Shown: piece after piece, positions 13,076 through 24,234 of the stretch | Position numbering within the stretch: position 1 is the stretch's first letter | How the letters are laid out: every line of letters starts with the position of its first letter | Origin: Charina bottae | Lineage: Eukaryota; Chordata; Lepidosauria; Squamata; Charinaidae | Reading direction: 5' to 3' | Length of the DNA: 64,000 nucleotides | Assembly: GCA_023362775.1 (NCBI GenBank) | Contig: JALMGJ010000004.1 | Coordinates: 82,207,798-82,271,797 of the forward strand | The notes under the pieces: model-generated | Database searches by the model: none | What the model saw: only the letters and a program-made list of their open reading frames with translations | What the model was told of the DNA's origin: nothing | Made by a program: the position numbers and the translations under genes

Positions 13076-13605
13076 CCCCACAAAAACTTATCCCAAGCCC
13101 ATGACAAAGGCTTAAGTCATCTTTAGCTGTACTGATGTTTTATTAGTGTTTTTCCTTAATTTCAACACTTTCCAAGGGTATGCAAAAGATGTCAAGTCTT
13201 TATGTCACCCTTTAAGGTGAAGGAAATTTAAGAAACTAGCAATGACCTGGAACACAGGTAACAAAGGTAGTGTAGGGATTGCACACAAGAAATTTCATGC
13301 TGGTGTAATTTGCTGACTCAGGAAAGGCCTGTAGTGAGAGGCCTTTCCTCTCTGTAGTGGGGAAAGGCCCTAAGAATCTCTGTGGACATGGCTTTGTTTT
13401 AGTGTACTCAAGAGGCAATCTATCTTCATTAGCTCTAAATAACCCCAAAATAAACTTCTGGGTCATTTGTTACCATGCTGACTCTCCCTTGTAATAATAG
13501 AAGCAAATGGCAAGTTGACAATCATATATTTTCAGGTTCCTTTGTTAGTTTCTTTCATTCTTTATTGCCAAAATTATACAACTCATTAGGGTTTACAGTC
13601 ATAAA

Positions 13606-14805
13606 TAGTGTTAAACAGGGATGTGTTATTGCTCCAACCTTATTCGCTATCTTCATCGCTATGATTATGCACCTTGTTGAAGAGAGAAACTTCCTACTGG
13701 TGTAGAAATTATATATCGAACAGATGGAAAGCTTTTTAATCTTAGTAGGCTGAAAGCAAAAAATAAGGTAATTGCAACTTCTGTTATAGAACTTCAATAT
13801 GCTGATGATAACGTAGTCTGTGCACACTCCGAGGAAGATCTTCAAACTATCCTAAACATCTTTGCAGAAGCATATGAAAAACTCGGCCTCTCGATTAACA
13901 TTAAAAAAACCAAAGTGCTTTACCAGCAAGTTCGAACCAATCCCTCCGCAGCGCCATCAATCCAGCTTAAAGGTGTGTCACTAGAAAATGTCGATCACTT
14001 TTCTTATCTCGGCAGCCATCTATCTACAAAAGCCGACATCGACGCTGAAATTCAGCATCGCCTGAGCTCTGCGAGTGTAGCTTTCTCCCGAATGAAGCAT
14101 AGAGTGTTTGAGGATCGGGACATTCGCAGGGAGACCAAAATGCTTGTTTACAAAGCCATTGTACTACCAACCCTTCTGTACGCCTGTGAAACATGGACCC
14201 TCTACAAACGCCACCTCCAACTTCTTGAAAGATTCCATCAACGCTGCCTCCGAAAAATTCTGCAAATTACTTGGGAAGATAGGCGGACTAATGTTAGCGT
14301 ATTAGAAGAAGCGAAAACCACCAGCATTGAAACAATGATCATCCAACATCAACTTCGCTGGACCGGTCATGTTGTTCGAATGCCTGACCATCGTCTTCCA
14401 AAGCAGCTACTTTACTCCCAACTTAAGAATGGAAAACGGAATATTGGTGGACAGCAAAAGAGATTCAAAGATACTCTCAAAGCTAATTTAAAAAAATGTA
14501 ATATCAGCATTGAGAACTGGGAAGCCCTAACTCATGAGCGTTTCAATTGGAGGTCAGCCTTTATTAATGGTGCTATGGACTTTGAAGAAGCACGAGTACA
14601 GGGCGAAAGGGAGAAAAGAGCTAAAAGGAAGGCACGTCAGGCAAACCCTCATCATGACCGTCTCCCACCCGGAAACCTATGCCCCCACTGTGGGAGGTTG
14701 TGCAGATCCAGAATTGGCCTTTACAGCCACTTACGGATCCACCGTTAAAATTTTACCTTTGGAAGACAATCTTACTCGGCTACGAGTGATCGCCAATGAT
14801 GAATG
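13606..14805 (+). mobile_element. 5'-truncated LINE with C-terminal zinc finger (same family as 19,315-22,609)
   Basis: Covers the last part of the RT and the whole C-terminus of an APE-type LINE. From 13,606 the text reads LKQGCVIAPTLFAIFIAMIM (RT motif B), then LQYADDNVVCAHSEED. The open frame 13,915-14,748 carries YACETWTLYKRHLQLLERFH and LRWTGHVVRMPDHRLPKQL. It ends in a C2H2-like finger, CPHCGRLCRSRIGLYSHLRI H. The start at 13,915 is not a real initiator, because the frame is the continuation of the RT. An 11-bp TSD (ACAGTCATAAA) at 13,595-13,605 and 14,806-14,816 defines the insertion. The element ends in CCAATGATGAATG. The clade is uncertain: it is neither BovB nor L1 and is perhaps RTE-X or a jockey-group relative. 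Confidence 0.85.
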
Positions 14806-15171
14806 ACAGTCATAAAACCATGCAACTATAAAACCACAGTACAAATTAAACATAAAAATTAAACAACAGTAAGCATTACATTATGAGGGCACCAGTTTAT
14901 ATTGGGCAATATTAACTTTCAAAACCCTTGTAAAACATCTCTTGTTTTAACTGATTTGTGAAATGCCAATTTGGCATTTGAAGTTGGCGCCAATTTGACC
15001 ACTGAAAAAAGGCTATTTCATAAAGTGGGAGGCATTACAGAAAAGCAGCAATTCTGGTCTTCCATAAAAATCTCTCCAGTATTGAAATCTAAAATAAGAC
15101 AAGTAATCTAGATGGGTTAGTTCCACCTGGAAGAAGATCCTATGAGTACCAAGGAGCACAGCCATTTATAA

Positions 15172-15278
15172 CAACATTTCTCAAGCTCAGCAACTTTAAG
15201 ACGTGTGGACTTCAACTCCCAGAATTCCCTAGCCAATAAGTCCACACGTCTTAAAGTTGCTGAGGTTGAGAAATACTG
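15172..15278. mobile_element. hAT-type MITE, 107 bp, near-perfect hairpin
   Basis: Arms at 15,176-15,210 and 15,240-15,274 pair with one mismatch in 35 bp around a 29-nt loop. The flanks carry the 8-bp duplication ATTTATAA at 15,164-15,171 and 15,279-15,286, the length made by hAT transposases. The ends read CAACATTTCTCAA and (reverse complement) CAGTATTTCTCAA. It has no coding capacity and depends on an autonomous hAT element. Confidence 0.8.
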
Positions 15279-15369
15279 ATTTATAACATTAAAGATTAAA
15301 AGCAAAAAAAATAATTGTACCTAGAAAACTGCTGGAAGGCAAACACCCATGTGGCTGAAAATGGCTGTC

Positions 15370-15480
15370 GTCCCTAGCACACAGTCAGCTGCATTCTGTA
15401 CCAATTTAGTTCTGAATAGTCTTCAAAGTTACACCTATAGAGGTACATTACAGCAGTCTACCCAGGGGGTGATAACTGAA
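15370..15480 (-). pseudogene. L2-like LINE RT scrap
   Basis: Reverse-strand reading gives a decayed version of the L2 segment leading to LVQNAA (KLVQNAADC visible), with stops. It is too short and broken for more than a tentative family call. The remainder of 14,820-16,955 shows no gene. A 19-bp tandem duplication (TTATCTGAGAAATATA-type unit) is visible near 16,121-16,154. Confidence 0.4.
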
Positions 15481-16960
15481 TGATGTTAGGAAATACTTTT
15501 AGTAAGTAGTGATAATCCTGCTACTGTGTTACTTTGCTCATCAAAGGGGGTGAGTAAAGGAGGAGTACAAAAGTTTATCTTGCTAAAACCATATTATATC
15601 TTGCCTATTTTGAATATACAGAATAGAAATTTATTTTCTTTTTGTGCTTTCACAAAATATTTTATTTTTTAATATAGTACATATACTGCATATTAAATAT
15701 ATATTGGAAATCTGTAAATTCTAAAATCCTTTAGCCCCAACCATCATAACAGTGATCAGTCTTAATGGGAGCTGTAGACCTGAATTATAAGTGTAGCCTT
15801 CAGGGAACCCAAAGCCATCTTGTTATTATTTTAAGTCTCTCAAAATTAACTTTGTTCAAAAGGAGAATCACAGAAGATCTAATTATATTATCTGTGTCAC
15901 TCCCCTCATCCCCTCTCTTTATTGGAATATTTTACATGTTAGAGTTTTGTTTTATTTAACATGTTTGCTTTCTCTCTAGTGAACACAAGACCATTGGGAA
16001 ATATAAATGACTCATGGGTATTCGTTCTGAACTCTTTGGTCAAATTTAATCCCCTGTGTTCACATGAAAATGTTTGCTTATGACTTTAGAATCTTTTTTT
16101 ATTTTACCACTAGGAAGTTATCTGAGAAATATATTATCTGAGAAATATATTATCCATATCTGAAGGGTCTCCTTAGGTGTTGTGCCAAAAAGATTAGACA
16201 AGGAGAAACTGAAAGCCAGGACTTAAATTGAAGATTAAATTGTAAGATAAAAGACAACAGTTCAACATGAAGCAGCTTTCCTAGATTAAGAACTGAGCAT
16301 AACCTTCTCTCTCGCTCTCACATGCACACGCAGAGAGAGTTCAGATTTTTTGGTTGAAAGGGGGTGTTATTTTTAAAGTGCAGAAGACCTGTAGGTGGCA
16401 TACTTTACTAACCTTACATGACAGTTTATCATACTCTGAAATCCATCCATTATCTCTGTTTATTAGCACTGTTTAATATGCCTACAATAATGACGACCAA
16501 GTTTAATGAATTATTACATGACATTCATGCCTTTCTACCATGTAATGTAAATAATAATAATAATAGTAACACAGATATATTTTATATAATAATTTTTCCT
16601 GGAATGTTTTTTTTTTCTGTCTGTGAACTACATTACAGATTATTGAAAATCAAACAAAAACAAATGTATTGGTGAAGATTAATGTAATGTAAGAGATCTG
16701 TGACTGGAATGTCCAATTTTCCCCTTGTTTAAATGTGGAAGAAGGACAAGTTGATGAATTGGATCAAGGCTACCTTTCATATAATTTGTACTTCCTTCTA
16801 TAATTGGTTGAACCTGGAAAAAAATGCAAACAGTGCATATACTTCAGCATTTATTTAAAACCTTTCTTATATGGCTTGTCTGAAATAGACAAAAAGATAG
16901 TTGAAAGACTGTAGGTTCTAATTCGGTCTTCCAAACATTATACTAATGATAGAAATGTGC

Positions 16961-17036
16961 TTTTCTTTTCTTTTCTTTTCTTTTCTTTTCTTTTCTTTTC
17001 TTTTCTTTTCTTTTCTTTTCTTTTCTTTTCTTTTCT
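16961..17036. repeat. (TTTTC)n microsatellite
   Basis: About 15 uninterrupted TTTTC units form a polypyrimidine tract with no associated gene. Confidence 0.97.
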
Positions 17037-17164
17037 ACTCTTGAAATCATCTGAGTAATATGAGAATTATTTTATTTATTAAAATGATCCCTGACTCTTT
17101 ATTTTGCTGATTTATTTCATTTATTTTTTATGTTCACTTTGGAGTATGGTATCCAAGAGAAGTA

Positions 17165-17300
17165 AAAAAGACCCATTGGCCGACCTCCAAGGAGATGGGA
17201 AGATCCAATAGTTAAAAACTTTGGCTGAACCTGGAGGAGAAAAGCCAGGAATCGAGATGAATGGAAATCAAGTTGCGACCAGCAGGACTCTGTCCGGCGA
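17165..17300 (+). pseudogene. Possible LINE C-terminal fragment
   Basis: One frame reads GRPPRRWEDPIVKNFG, a stop, then TWRRKARNRDEWKSS. This matches the shape of the extreme C-terminus of RTE or jockey-group LINE proteins (GRP..RW.DDI...G..W...A.DR..W). It is a single short fragment. No tail or TSD was identified, and 17,300-17,600 holds only a (CA)n run at about 17,475-17,494. Confidence 0.4.
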
Positions 17301-17599
17301 CAGTCTGGTCAATTGAGGCGATTGAGGTGACTTTGGAGTAAGTCCCACTGATTGAACTCCTGTCAGACAGGCTTTGAGTTCTTTGTCCTATCAGACATGA
17401 AGAGGGTTGCTTTATTGATTTCTCCTGTGATCCCAGACCCATAATATGTATGCAAACATTATCTCTCTCTCCTCACTCACACACACACACACACTTAATT
17501 TTCCAAGGCAATCTTAATGATCCCACCATTTTGCTGAATGATCAACCATTCAAAAACACAAAACAAAACATGGATATGAAATAAACAATTGCTAAAAGA

Positions 17600-17875
17600 T
17601 TGTTTTGGACAGATACTGAAGCTGAAGCTCAAATACTTTGGCCACCTAATGAGAAGAAAGGACTCACTTGAAAAGACCCTGATGCTGGGAAAGACTGAAG
17701 GCAAAAGGAGAAGGGGACGGCAGAGGATGAGATGGTTAGATAGCATCACCGATGTAATGAACATGAATTTGAGTAAACTCCGGGAGACAGTGGAGGACAG
17801 AAAGGCCTGGCGTGCTATGGTCCATGAGGTCACGAAGAGTCGGACATGACTAAACGACTGAACAACAACAACAAA
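17600..17875 (+). mobile_element. BovB LINE 3' end (subfamily B)
   Basis: Only the last part of the ORF2 C-terminus is present: LKLKYFGHLMRRKDSLEKTL, then GKRRRGRQRMRWLDSITDVM and WRAMVHEVTKSRT. It ends in a GAACAACAACAACAA tail. The text is nearly identical to the longer copy at 44,329-45,830, so both belong to one subfamily. It is severely 5'-truncated, and I could not find a clear TSD. Confidence 0.9.
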
Positions 17876-18639
17876 GCACTTCATTTTATGGTTTACATCA
17901 GCAGCAGCAGAAGCAGCATCTAGAGGGAACTTAAAGAATGGTCCCCACTGCAATACTGTTAAATCATCTTCATCAGAGAGAAACCTCAAAGGAATGAATA
18001 AGCTTACATGAAACATGGATTTTCTCCAATAGTCTGCTTCCAAGGTTTAAAAACCTTTTAAACCAACGGAAAGACACTGTACCTTGTAGCTTAAATATTT
18101 TACAGTCATTTTAAGCATTTTCACATCATTGGGCTGCTCAGGATGGCCAGATGCAAATGAAATTAAATGAGAAAGAGAAAAGGACAGAAAAATACTCTTT
18201 CCCCTTTAGCAAATATGTAGAAGAAAACTGAAGAAAACATTAAAATGTAATTCCAAAACATTATGGCTATCACATCCAGTGATTGCAGACTAGTGTAATG
18301 TGCTTTACAAGGGCTTGTTGTCAAAGACCATTTGGAAGCTTTAATTGGTCCATAATTCAGCAACATGGTTGTTAGGGGATGCTGGAAGACCTGAGCACAT
18401 TACACCTGTGTTTCAGGCCCTGCATGGCTTCCTATTAGCTTCCAAGTGCAATTCTAAGTGCTGGTTTTGACATTTACTGCATGGCTTGGCTCTAGAGTAC
18501 TTGTAGGAATGCATTCTCTACCCAATTTTGGTTCACTTGACCAAGATGTCCCCAGAGAACCTATTCATGAACCCTGATTTTCATGAGGTAAGTGGGAATG
18601 GAGGCTTATGGGCGCACATTTTCTGTGGATGTATGTATA

Positions 18640-18664
18640 CTTTATTTATTATTTATTTATTATT

Positions 18665-18707
<43 letters not shown>

Positions 18708-18885
18708 TATATATATATAATATAATATATATTATATATATATATATTATATATATTATATATATATAATATATATATTATATATATATAATATATTATA
18801 TTATATATATATAATATATTATATAATATATTATATATATTATTTATATTATTTATTTATTATTTATTTATTATTTATTATAACA
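18640..18885. repeat. AT-rich compound microsatellite, (TA)n with ATTT units
   Basis: TTTATTATTTATTT units flank a long irregular TA/ATAT tract of about 180 bp that can self-pair extensively. The following SINE fragment is missing its 5' half, so the tract may have grown from or disrupted that SINE. Confidence 0.95.
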
Positions 18886-19030
18886 GCGTTCCGCGTGTGT
18901 CATGCGGCCACATGACCGTGGAAGCGTCTTTGGACAATGCTGGCTCTTCGGCTAACAAACGGAGATGAGCACTGGCCCCTAGAGTCGGACATGACTGCAC
19001 AAATGTGCGGGGGGAACCTTTATCTTTTAT
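18886..19030 (+). mobile_element. 3' half of a tRNA-SINE (same family as 57,431-57,760)
   Basis: AACAGCGTTCCGCGTGTGTC, GGCCACATGACCGTGGAAGC, GGCTCTTCGGCTAACAAACG and CAAATGTGCGGGGGGAACCT match the 3' half of the full SINE at 57,431 in order. The tRNA-related head is absent. Confidence 0.85.
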
Positions 19031-19145
19031 GTATACTTTAGAACAGCTTCCTCTCAGAAATTCAGACTGCCTCCACTCTACTGGCTTTCCACAAGCTATT
19101 AAAATTATGCTATTTGAACTAGTCTTTGGGAGATGAGCTGATTGA

Positions 19146-19226
19146 TTGATTATTGTGTTGTTTTTGACTAATTATCTGACTGACTGACTGACTGACTGAC
19201 TGATTATTGTGTTGTTTTTGACTAAT
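19146..19226. repeat. (GACT)n microsatellite between two copies of a 26-bp sequence
   Basis: GATTATTGTGTTGTTTTTGA plus CTAATT occurs at about 19,147-19,172 and again at about 19,201-19,226. The interval is filled by CTGACTGACTGACTGACTGA-type repeat. Confidence 0.85.
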
Positions 19227-19369
19227 TGTTTTTATATTCTATTACTGGTGATGTTTAATTGCATTTCTATTGATTTATGTGAATGGTAGAGAGTCTTTTT
19301 GATTGTGGCAGAGTCATTGGCGATCACTCGTAGCCGAGTAAGATTGTCTTCCAAAGGTAAAATTTTAAC

Positions 19370-20165
19370 GGTGGATCCGTAAGTGGCTATAAAGGCCAAT
19401 TCTGGATCCGCACAACCTCCCACAATGAGGGCATAGGTTTCCGGGTGGGAGACGGTCATGATGAGGGTTTGCCTGACGTGCCTTCCTTTTAGCTCTTTTC
19501 TCCCTTTCACCCTGTACTCATGCTTCTTCAAAGTCCATAGCACCATTAATAAAGGATGACCTCCAATTGAAACGCTCATGAGTTAGGGCTTCCCAGTTCT
19601 CAATGCTGATATTACATTTTTTAAAATTAGCTTTGAGAGTATCTTTGAATCTCTTTTGCTGTCCACCAATATTCCGTTTTTCATTCTTAAGTTGGGAGTA
19701 AAGTAGCTGCTTTGGAAGACGATGGTCAGGCATTCGAACAACATGGCCGGTCCAGCGAAGTTGATGTTGGATGATCATTGTTTCAATGCTGGTGGTTTTC
19801 GCTTCTTCTAATACGCTAACATTAGTCCGCCTATCTTCCCAAGTAATTTGCAGAATTTTTCGGAGGCAGCGTTGATGGAATCTTTCAAGAAGTTGGAGGT
19901 GGCGTTTGTAGAGGGTCCATGTTTCACAGGCGTACAGAAGGGTTGGTAGTACAATGGCTTTGTAAACAAGCATTTTGGTCTCCCTGCGAATGTCCCGATC
20001 CTCAAACACTCTACGCTTCATTCGGGAGAAAGCTACACGCAGAGCTCAGGCGATGCTGAATTTCAGCGTCGATGTCAGCTTTTGTAGATAGATGGCTGCC
20101 GAGATAAGAAAAGTGGTCGACATTTTCTAGTGACACACCTTTAAGCTGGATTGATGTCGCTGCAG
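19370..20165 (-). pseudogene. LINE C-terminal region with C2H2-like finger
   Basis: Continuation of the RT polypeptide after the 20,176 stop. An open stretch at 20,021-19,518 contains YACETWTLYKRHLQLLERFH and LRKILQITWEDRRTNVSVLE. A frameshift near 20,038 and a TGA near 19,529 break the frame. The end, in another frame, corresponds to the finger seen intact at 14,675-14,745. Such C-terminal fingers in LINEs are thought to bind nucleic acid. Confidence 0.8.
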
Positions 20166-20175
20166 AGGGATTGGT

Positions 20176-21828
20176 TCAAACTTGCTGGTAAAGCACTTTG
20201 GTTTTTTTAATGTTAATCGAGAGGCCGAGCTTTTCATATGCTTCTGCAAAGATGTTTAGGATAGTTTTAAGATCTTCCTCGGAGTGTGCACAGACTACGT
20301 TATCATCAGCATATTGAAGTTCTATAACAGAAGTTGCAATTACCTTATTTTTTGCTTTCAGCGTACTAAGATTAAAAAGCTTTCCATCTGTTCGATATAT
20401 AATTTCTACACCAGTAGGAAGTTTCTCTTCAACAAGGTGTATAATCATAGCGATGAAGATAGCGAATAAGGTTGGAGCAATAACACATCCCTGTTTAATG
20501 CCGGATTCCACTTTAAATGGATCGCTTTGAGAGACATTGTTATTCAGGATTGTTGCCATCATGTCGTCATGGAGTAGCTGCAAGATGTTCACAAATTTAT
20601 CAGGGCATCCGATTTTCAGAAGGATGGTCCAGAGAGCAGTACGATTTACAGTATCAAAAGCTTTAGTCAGATCAATAAACGCCATGTACAGAGGGCGGTT
20701 TTGCTCCTTGCATTTTTCTTGAAGCTGTCGTGCAGTGAAGATCATATCCACTGTTCCCCTGGAAGGGCGGAAGCCATTTTGCGTTTCAGGGAGGATGTCT
20801 TCTGATACAGATAGCAGACGGTTTGCGATGATCTTTGCCAGGATTTTGCCTGCTGTGGCTAGAAGGGAGATGCCTCGATAGTTTCCACAGTCTGTTCTAT
20901 CACCCTTTTTAAAGAGAGTGATAATTATGGCATCCCTAAAGTCTGCTGGAATCTCCTCCCTCATCCACATTTTTTTGATGAGCTTATGAAGTTGTTGTAT
21001 AAGTTCAGGCCCGCCTTCTTTAAAGACTTCAGCAGGAATCCCATCAGGTCCACTAGCTTTGTTATTTTTCATTTGTTTAGTGGCTTTACTGACTTCCTCC
21101 AAACTAGGGGGTACTGCAAGCTCATCTCTTATTTGTTTTTGTGGGATTTGCAAGAAGACTTCATCAGCCACAGTAGAGTGATGATTAAGGAGATTGTAGT
21201 AATGCTCTTTCCAGCGCAGTGCAATAGACTCTTTGTCCTTTAGAAGTTTAGCACCATCTACTGAGCGTAAGGGATTTGTACCATGGTTTGTTGGTCCATA
21301 GATGGCCTTTATGGCATTAAAAAAGCCCCGTGCATCATGAGCATCTGCAAAATGTTGGGTTTCTTGGGCTTTTTTTATCCACCATATGTTCTTAAGTTCT
21401 CTAGTTCTTCTTTGGACTTCTGCCTTTGCACTGGCGTAGATTTTTTTCTTAACGGCACAGTTAATATCTTTTTGCCATATCTGGAAGGCTTTCCTTTTCT
21501 TGTCAATAATATGTTCAATCTCACTATCGTTCTCATCAAACCAGTCCTGATGTCTCTTAGTCTGGTATCCGATAGTTTGTTCACAGGCTGAAATAATAGA
21601 AGTCTTCAATTTAGTCCAGTGTTCCTCAACATTTTCAGGAAGTTCCATAGGCAGATGTTCCTTGAGAGTTGATTGAAAGCAAGCTCGTTTAATAGAATCT
21701 TGAAGGGCCAGTGTATTCATTTTACGCCTTGGTTTTCTTCCTTGGAGCCTACGATGAGGGACAATCTTTATGGCCGTCATGGATCGAATTAATCGATGGT
21801 CTGTCGAGCAGTCATCGGCGCTCGTCAT
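20176..21828 (-). pseudogene. LINE reverse transcriptase, 550-codon open piece
   Basis: The reverse transcriptase core of the 3.3-kb LINE. Landmarks are KNNKASGPDGIPAEVFK (about residue 255), NYRGISLLATAGKI, FIDLTKAFDTVNR with the motif A aspartate (about residue 383), IKQGCVIAPTLFAIFIAM (motif B) and LQYADDNVVC (about residue 507, catalytic YADD). All RT catalytic residues look intact. The N-terminal Met is internal, because the frame continues from the endonuclease. The piece ends at a TGA where the sister copy has CGA, so the stop is a CpG transition. The protein would act in a ribonucleoprotein with its own RNA in the nucleus. Confidence 0.88.
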
Positions 21829-22140
21829 GGCTCTGGTGAGAAGTACATCACGGCGATCTCTAGCACGGACAATTACATAATCTAAAAGATGCCAGTGCTT
21901 CTACCGTGGGTGCTTCCATGATGTTTTAAATTTATTTTTCTGGCGAAAGAGTGTGTTAGTAATGACAAGGTTATGCTCTCCACATTTAGTCAGAAGTAAG
22001 ATTCCATTCGTGTTGCTGTTGTCAACTCCTTCTTTCCCAATGATCCCTGGCCACAAATCAAAGTCACGCCCAACTCTTGCATTGAAATCGCCCAGGAGGA
22101 TAATTTTATTCTCCTTTGGTATCTCTGATAAGATGGTGTC

Positions 22141-22572
22141 CAGCTGGGTATAAAATTTTCCTTGATATCCTCATCTGCATCTAGTATTGGTGCGTAAGCA
22201 CTTAGGATAGTTGCCTGTTGGTTTTTGGCGAGTTTTATTCGGAGAGTTGAGAGTCGTTCGTTAATCCCAGTGGGAACTTCTGACAAGAGCTTCACAAGGT
22301 CGTTTTTGATAGCAAAGCCTACCCCATGTATTCGTTGTTCTTGTTCAGGGAGTCCTTTCCAAAAGAAGGTATAACCTCTTTTTTCTTCCTTCAACTGTCC
22401 TTCTCCTGCTCTTCGAGTTTCTTGGAGTGCTGCTATATCAATATTAAAATGTCTCAGCTCCCTTGCAATAATGGCAGTCCTACGTTCAGGTCGTTCACTA
22501 TCCATATTGTCTTGCAGTGTCCGTATATTCCATGTTCCAAAATTCATGTGTTTTTTATGACTGCTAGATGGT
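22141..22572 (-). pseudogene. LINE endonuclease domain (APE type)
   Basis: Reads MNFGTWNIRTLQDNM near the start (first ATG of the domain at about 22,546), then DIAALQETRRAGEGQL with the catalytic QET glutamate, then VGFAIKNDLV and ATILSAYAPILDADEDIKEN. After a one-base deletion near 22,160 the frame resumes with IILLGDFNARVGRD, the metal-binding GDFN motif, followed farther on by CSTDHRLI with the active-site histidine. This domain nicks the target DNA to prime reverse transcription. The key residues look intact, but the frame is broken by that deletion and by a stop near 21,902. Confidence 0.85.
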
Positions 22573-22624
22573 GACCCCACTGGTCGCGGTAATCCAGTCA
22601 GGGAGAAAATGTGGCAGAGTACAG

Positions 22625-24220
22625 ACATAATGAACAAACAAACAAATAAATAAATAACATTTGAGATGAAACTTGGTTTTTCATTTGCTTTAGGAAAAAG
22701 AAAACAGTCATGGAGTACCAGTTATAGCATGGGAGAAGGTAGAAGCTAGTTTTAATCTTTCCTTCCACAGGCTTGTTTGGTTCTTTAATTAAACTACCTT
22801 TCAAGAATCTGACTGCAAATGCCATACCATCATCAGGTCTGTGTTATTTCAGAGGGTGAAATGGGCACAGAGCAGAGCCTTTAAAGTATCTTTCCTTTAA
22901 TCTGTGATTGCCATCTGGTTATTCTGTTATAGCAAAAACCTTCCTGGTTCTAATTGTCATAGCTGAAAATTCTTTGAGTATCATGTGATTTTTGGTCCCT
23001 ATAAAATGATTGCATTTGGAAGATTATAGCACAGCAATGTCCACATGCCTACAGTGGCCTGTCAGCTATCCTGTGTTGTGCTAAGCGATCTAAGCTTGAA
23101 ATTATGTATATTTGTTTAGTATTTTATTGTACACAGCTATTTTATGATTTGACAAAAAGAGTTTGTGGGTGATGCAAACTGTAGCACTAATTAAGTGTTT
23201 CTTAAAAAAAAAAACTTTCAAACTTGCTAACAGTCTGGATGCAAGACTGTACATTTTTTTCCCCGCAAGAACAAATCAATGTGTGTTCCCTTTATTCATT
23301 TGATTTGATTTTATATTGGGTTTTATGCAGTTGTAATAGTTGGAGTATTCTAAATTGTGGGAGGAGAATAGTGTTGGTGGACAGCAGGGAAGCTTTCTGC
23401 ATTCCATTTAAGACAACGTTTCTATGTAGCCTTAATTACAGGGCTGCTGCTGCATAGCTATAATTACTCCTTATTATCTGCTAGCTTTATTAAAACATTT
23501 CATAAAATAAAAGCAGGTTGAATGTCAATGGAACAGTGTGCCAGTTCTAACACACTGGATTGCTATAACAGAGGAAAAGGGGCTGACCTTCCAAGCACAA
23601 AAGCAGTACTCTGTTTCTGGGGAAAACAGCTACTGGCTCCCAGCCATATGGTCCTCCCAGTGGAAATGACAAGTGTTGGCTTCATGCATCTCAAATGAAC
23701 AAAAGCAATTGCTGTTGCTCTACATAGCCACATTCTTATATTGATGTATTTGCTCCTTTATAGAGATTTGCACCTTGAGTTTCTGCATGGTTTTACATTC
23801 ATTCTGTGCTCACAAAGATTGGCTCCACTGATCATTTCATTACTTTGAGGCTTCACAGGGGTGGCTGCCTGGAAGAAAGTAAGACTAAATCAACCTCACA
23901 AATCATTTACAATAATGGTTAGTGGGTACTTTTCTTGTACAACAATGTTAATGCCTCATATCTGCATTAGCAGTGTACTGATTACTGCAATAAGCTGTAA
24001 GGCAAACGAGATATAATGCTTTAAAAGAAAAAGAAAATAAGGGAACTAGATGTCTCTATTCCTTCATAGAAACTTATCCAGCATGAAAATAGGGAGGAGA
24101 AATACTATAACAATTTTTGACCGATACACGGATATCACAGAAATTTTAGGTATGGATGTGAGCTTCTGTAATTTATAAGGTGGCCCTGATGCAGAATGAC
24201 TTCATCTCTTTAACAGGAGT
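22625..24220. other. No gene or repeat recognised
   Basis: Ordinary AT-rich sequence between LINE insertions. The ORFs are short (77 codons or fewer) with no domain. Confidence 0.55.
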
Positions 24221-24234
24221 TCTATGTTTCAGCT

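Larger units (their letters stand above)
19315..22609 (-). mobile_element. Nearly full-length APE-type LINE with C-terminal zinc finger
   Basis: A 3.3-kb non-LTR retrotransposon on the minus strand bounded by the 11-bp TSD TGTGGCAGAGT (19,304-19,314 and 22,610-22,620). In order it encodes an apurinic-like endonuclease (about 22,570-21,830), a reverse transcriptase (21,828-20,176) and a C-terminal region ending in a zinc finger near 19,375. I see few lesions: a one-base deletion in the endonuclease near 22,160, a TAG stop near 21,902, a CGA-to-TGA stop ending the RT piece at 20,176, a small deletion near 20,038 and a TGA near 19,529. Several of these are CpG decay, which suggests a fairly young but dead copy. 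A second, truncated copy lies at 13,606-14,805. The clade is uncertain. Confidence 0.9.
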
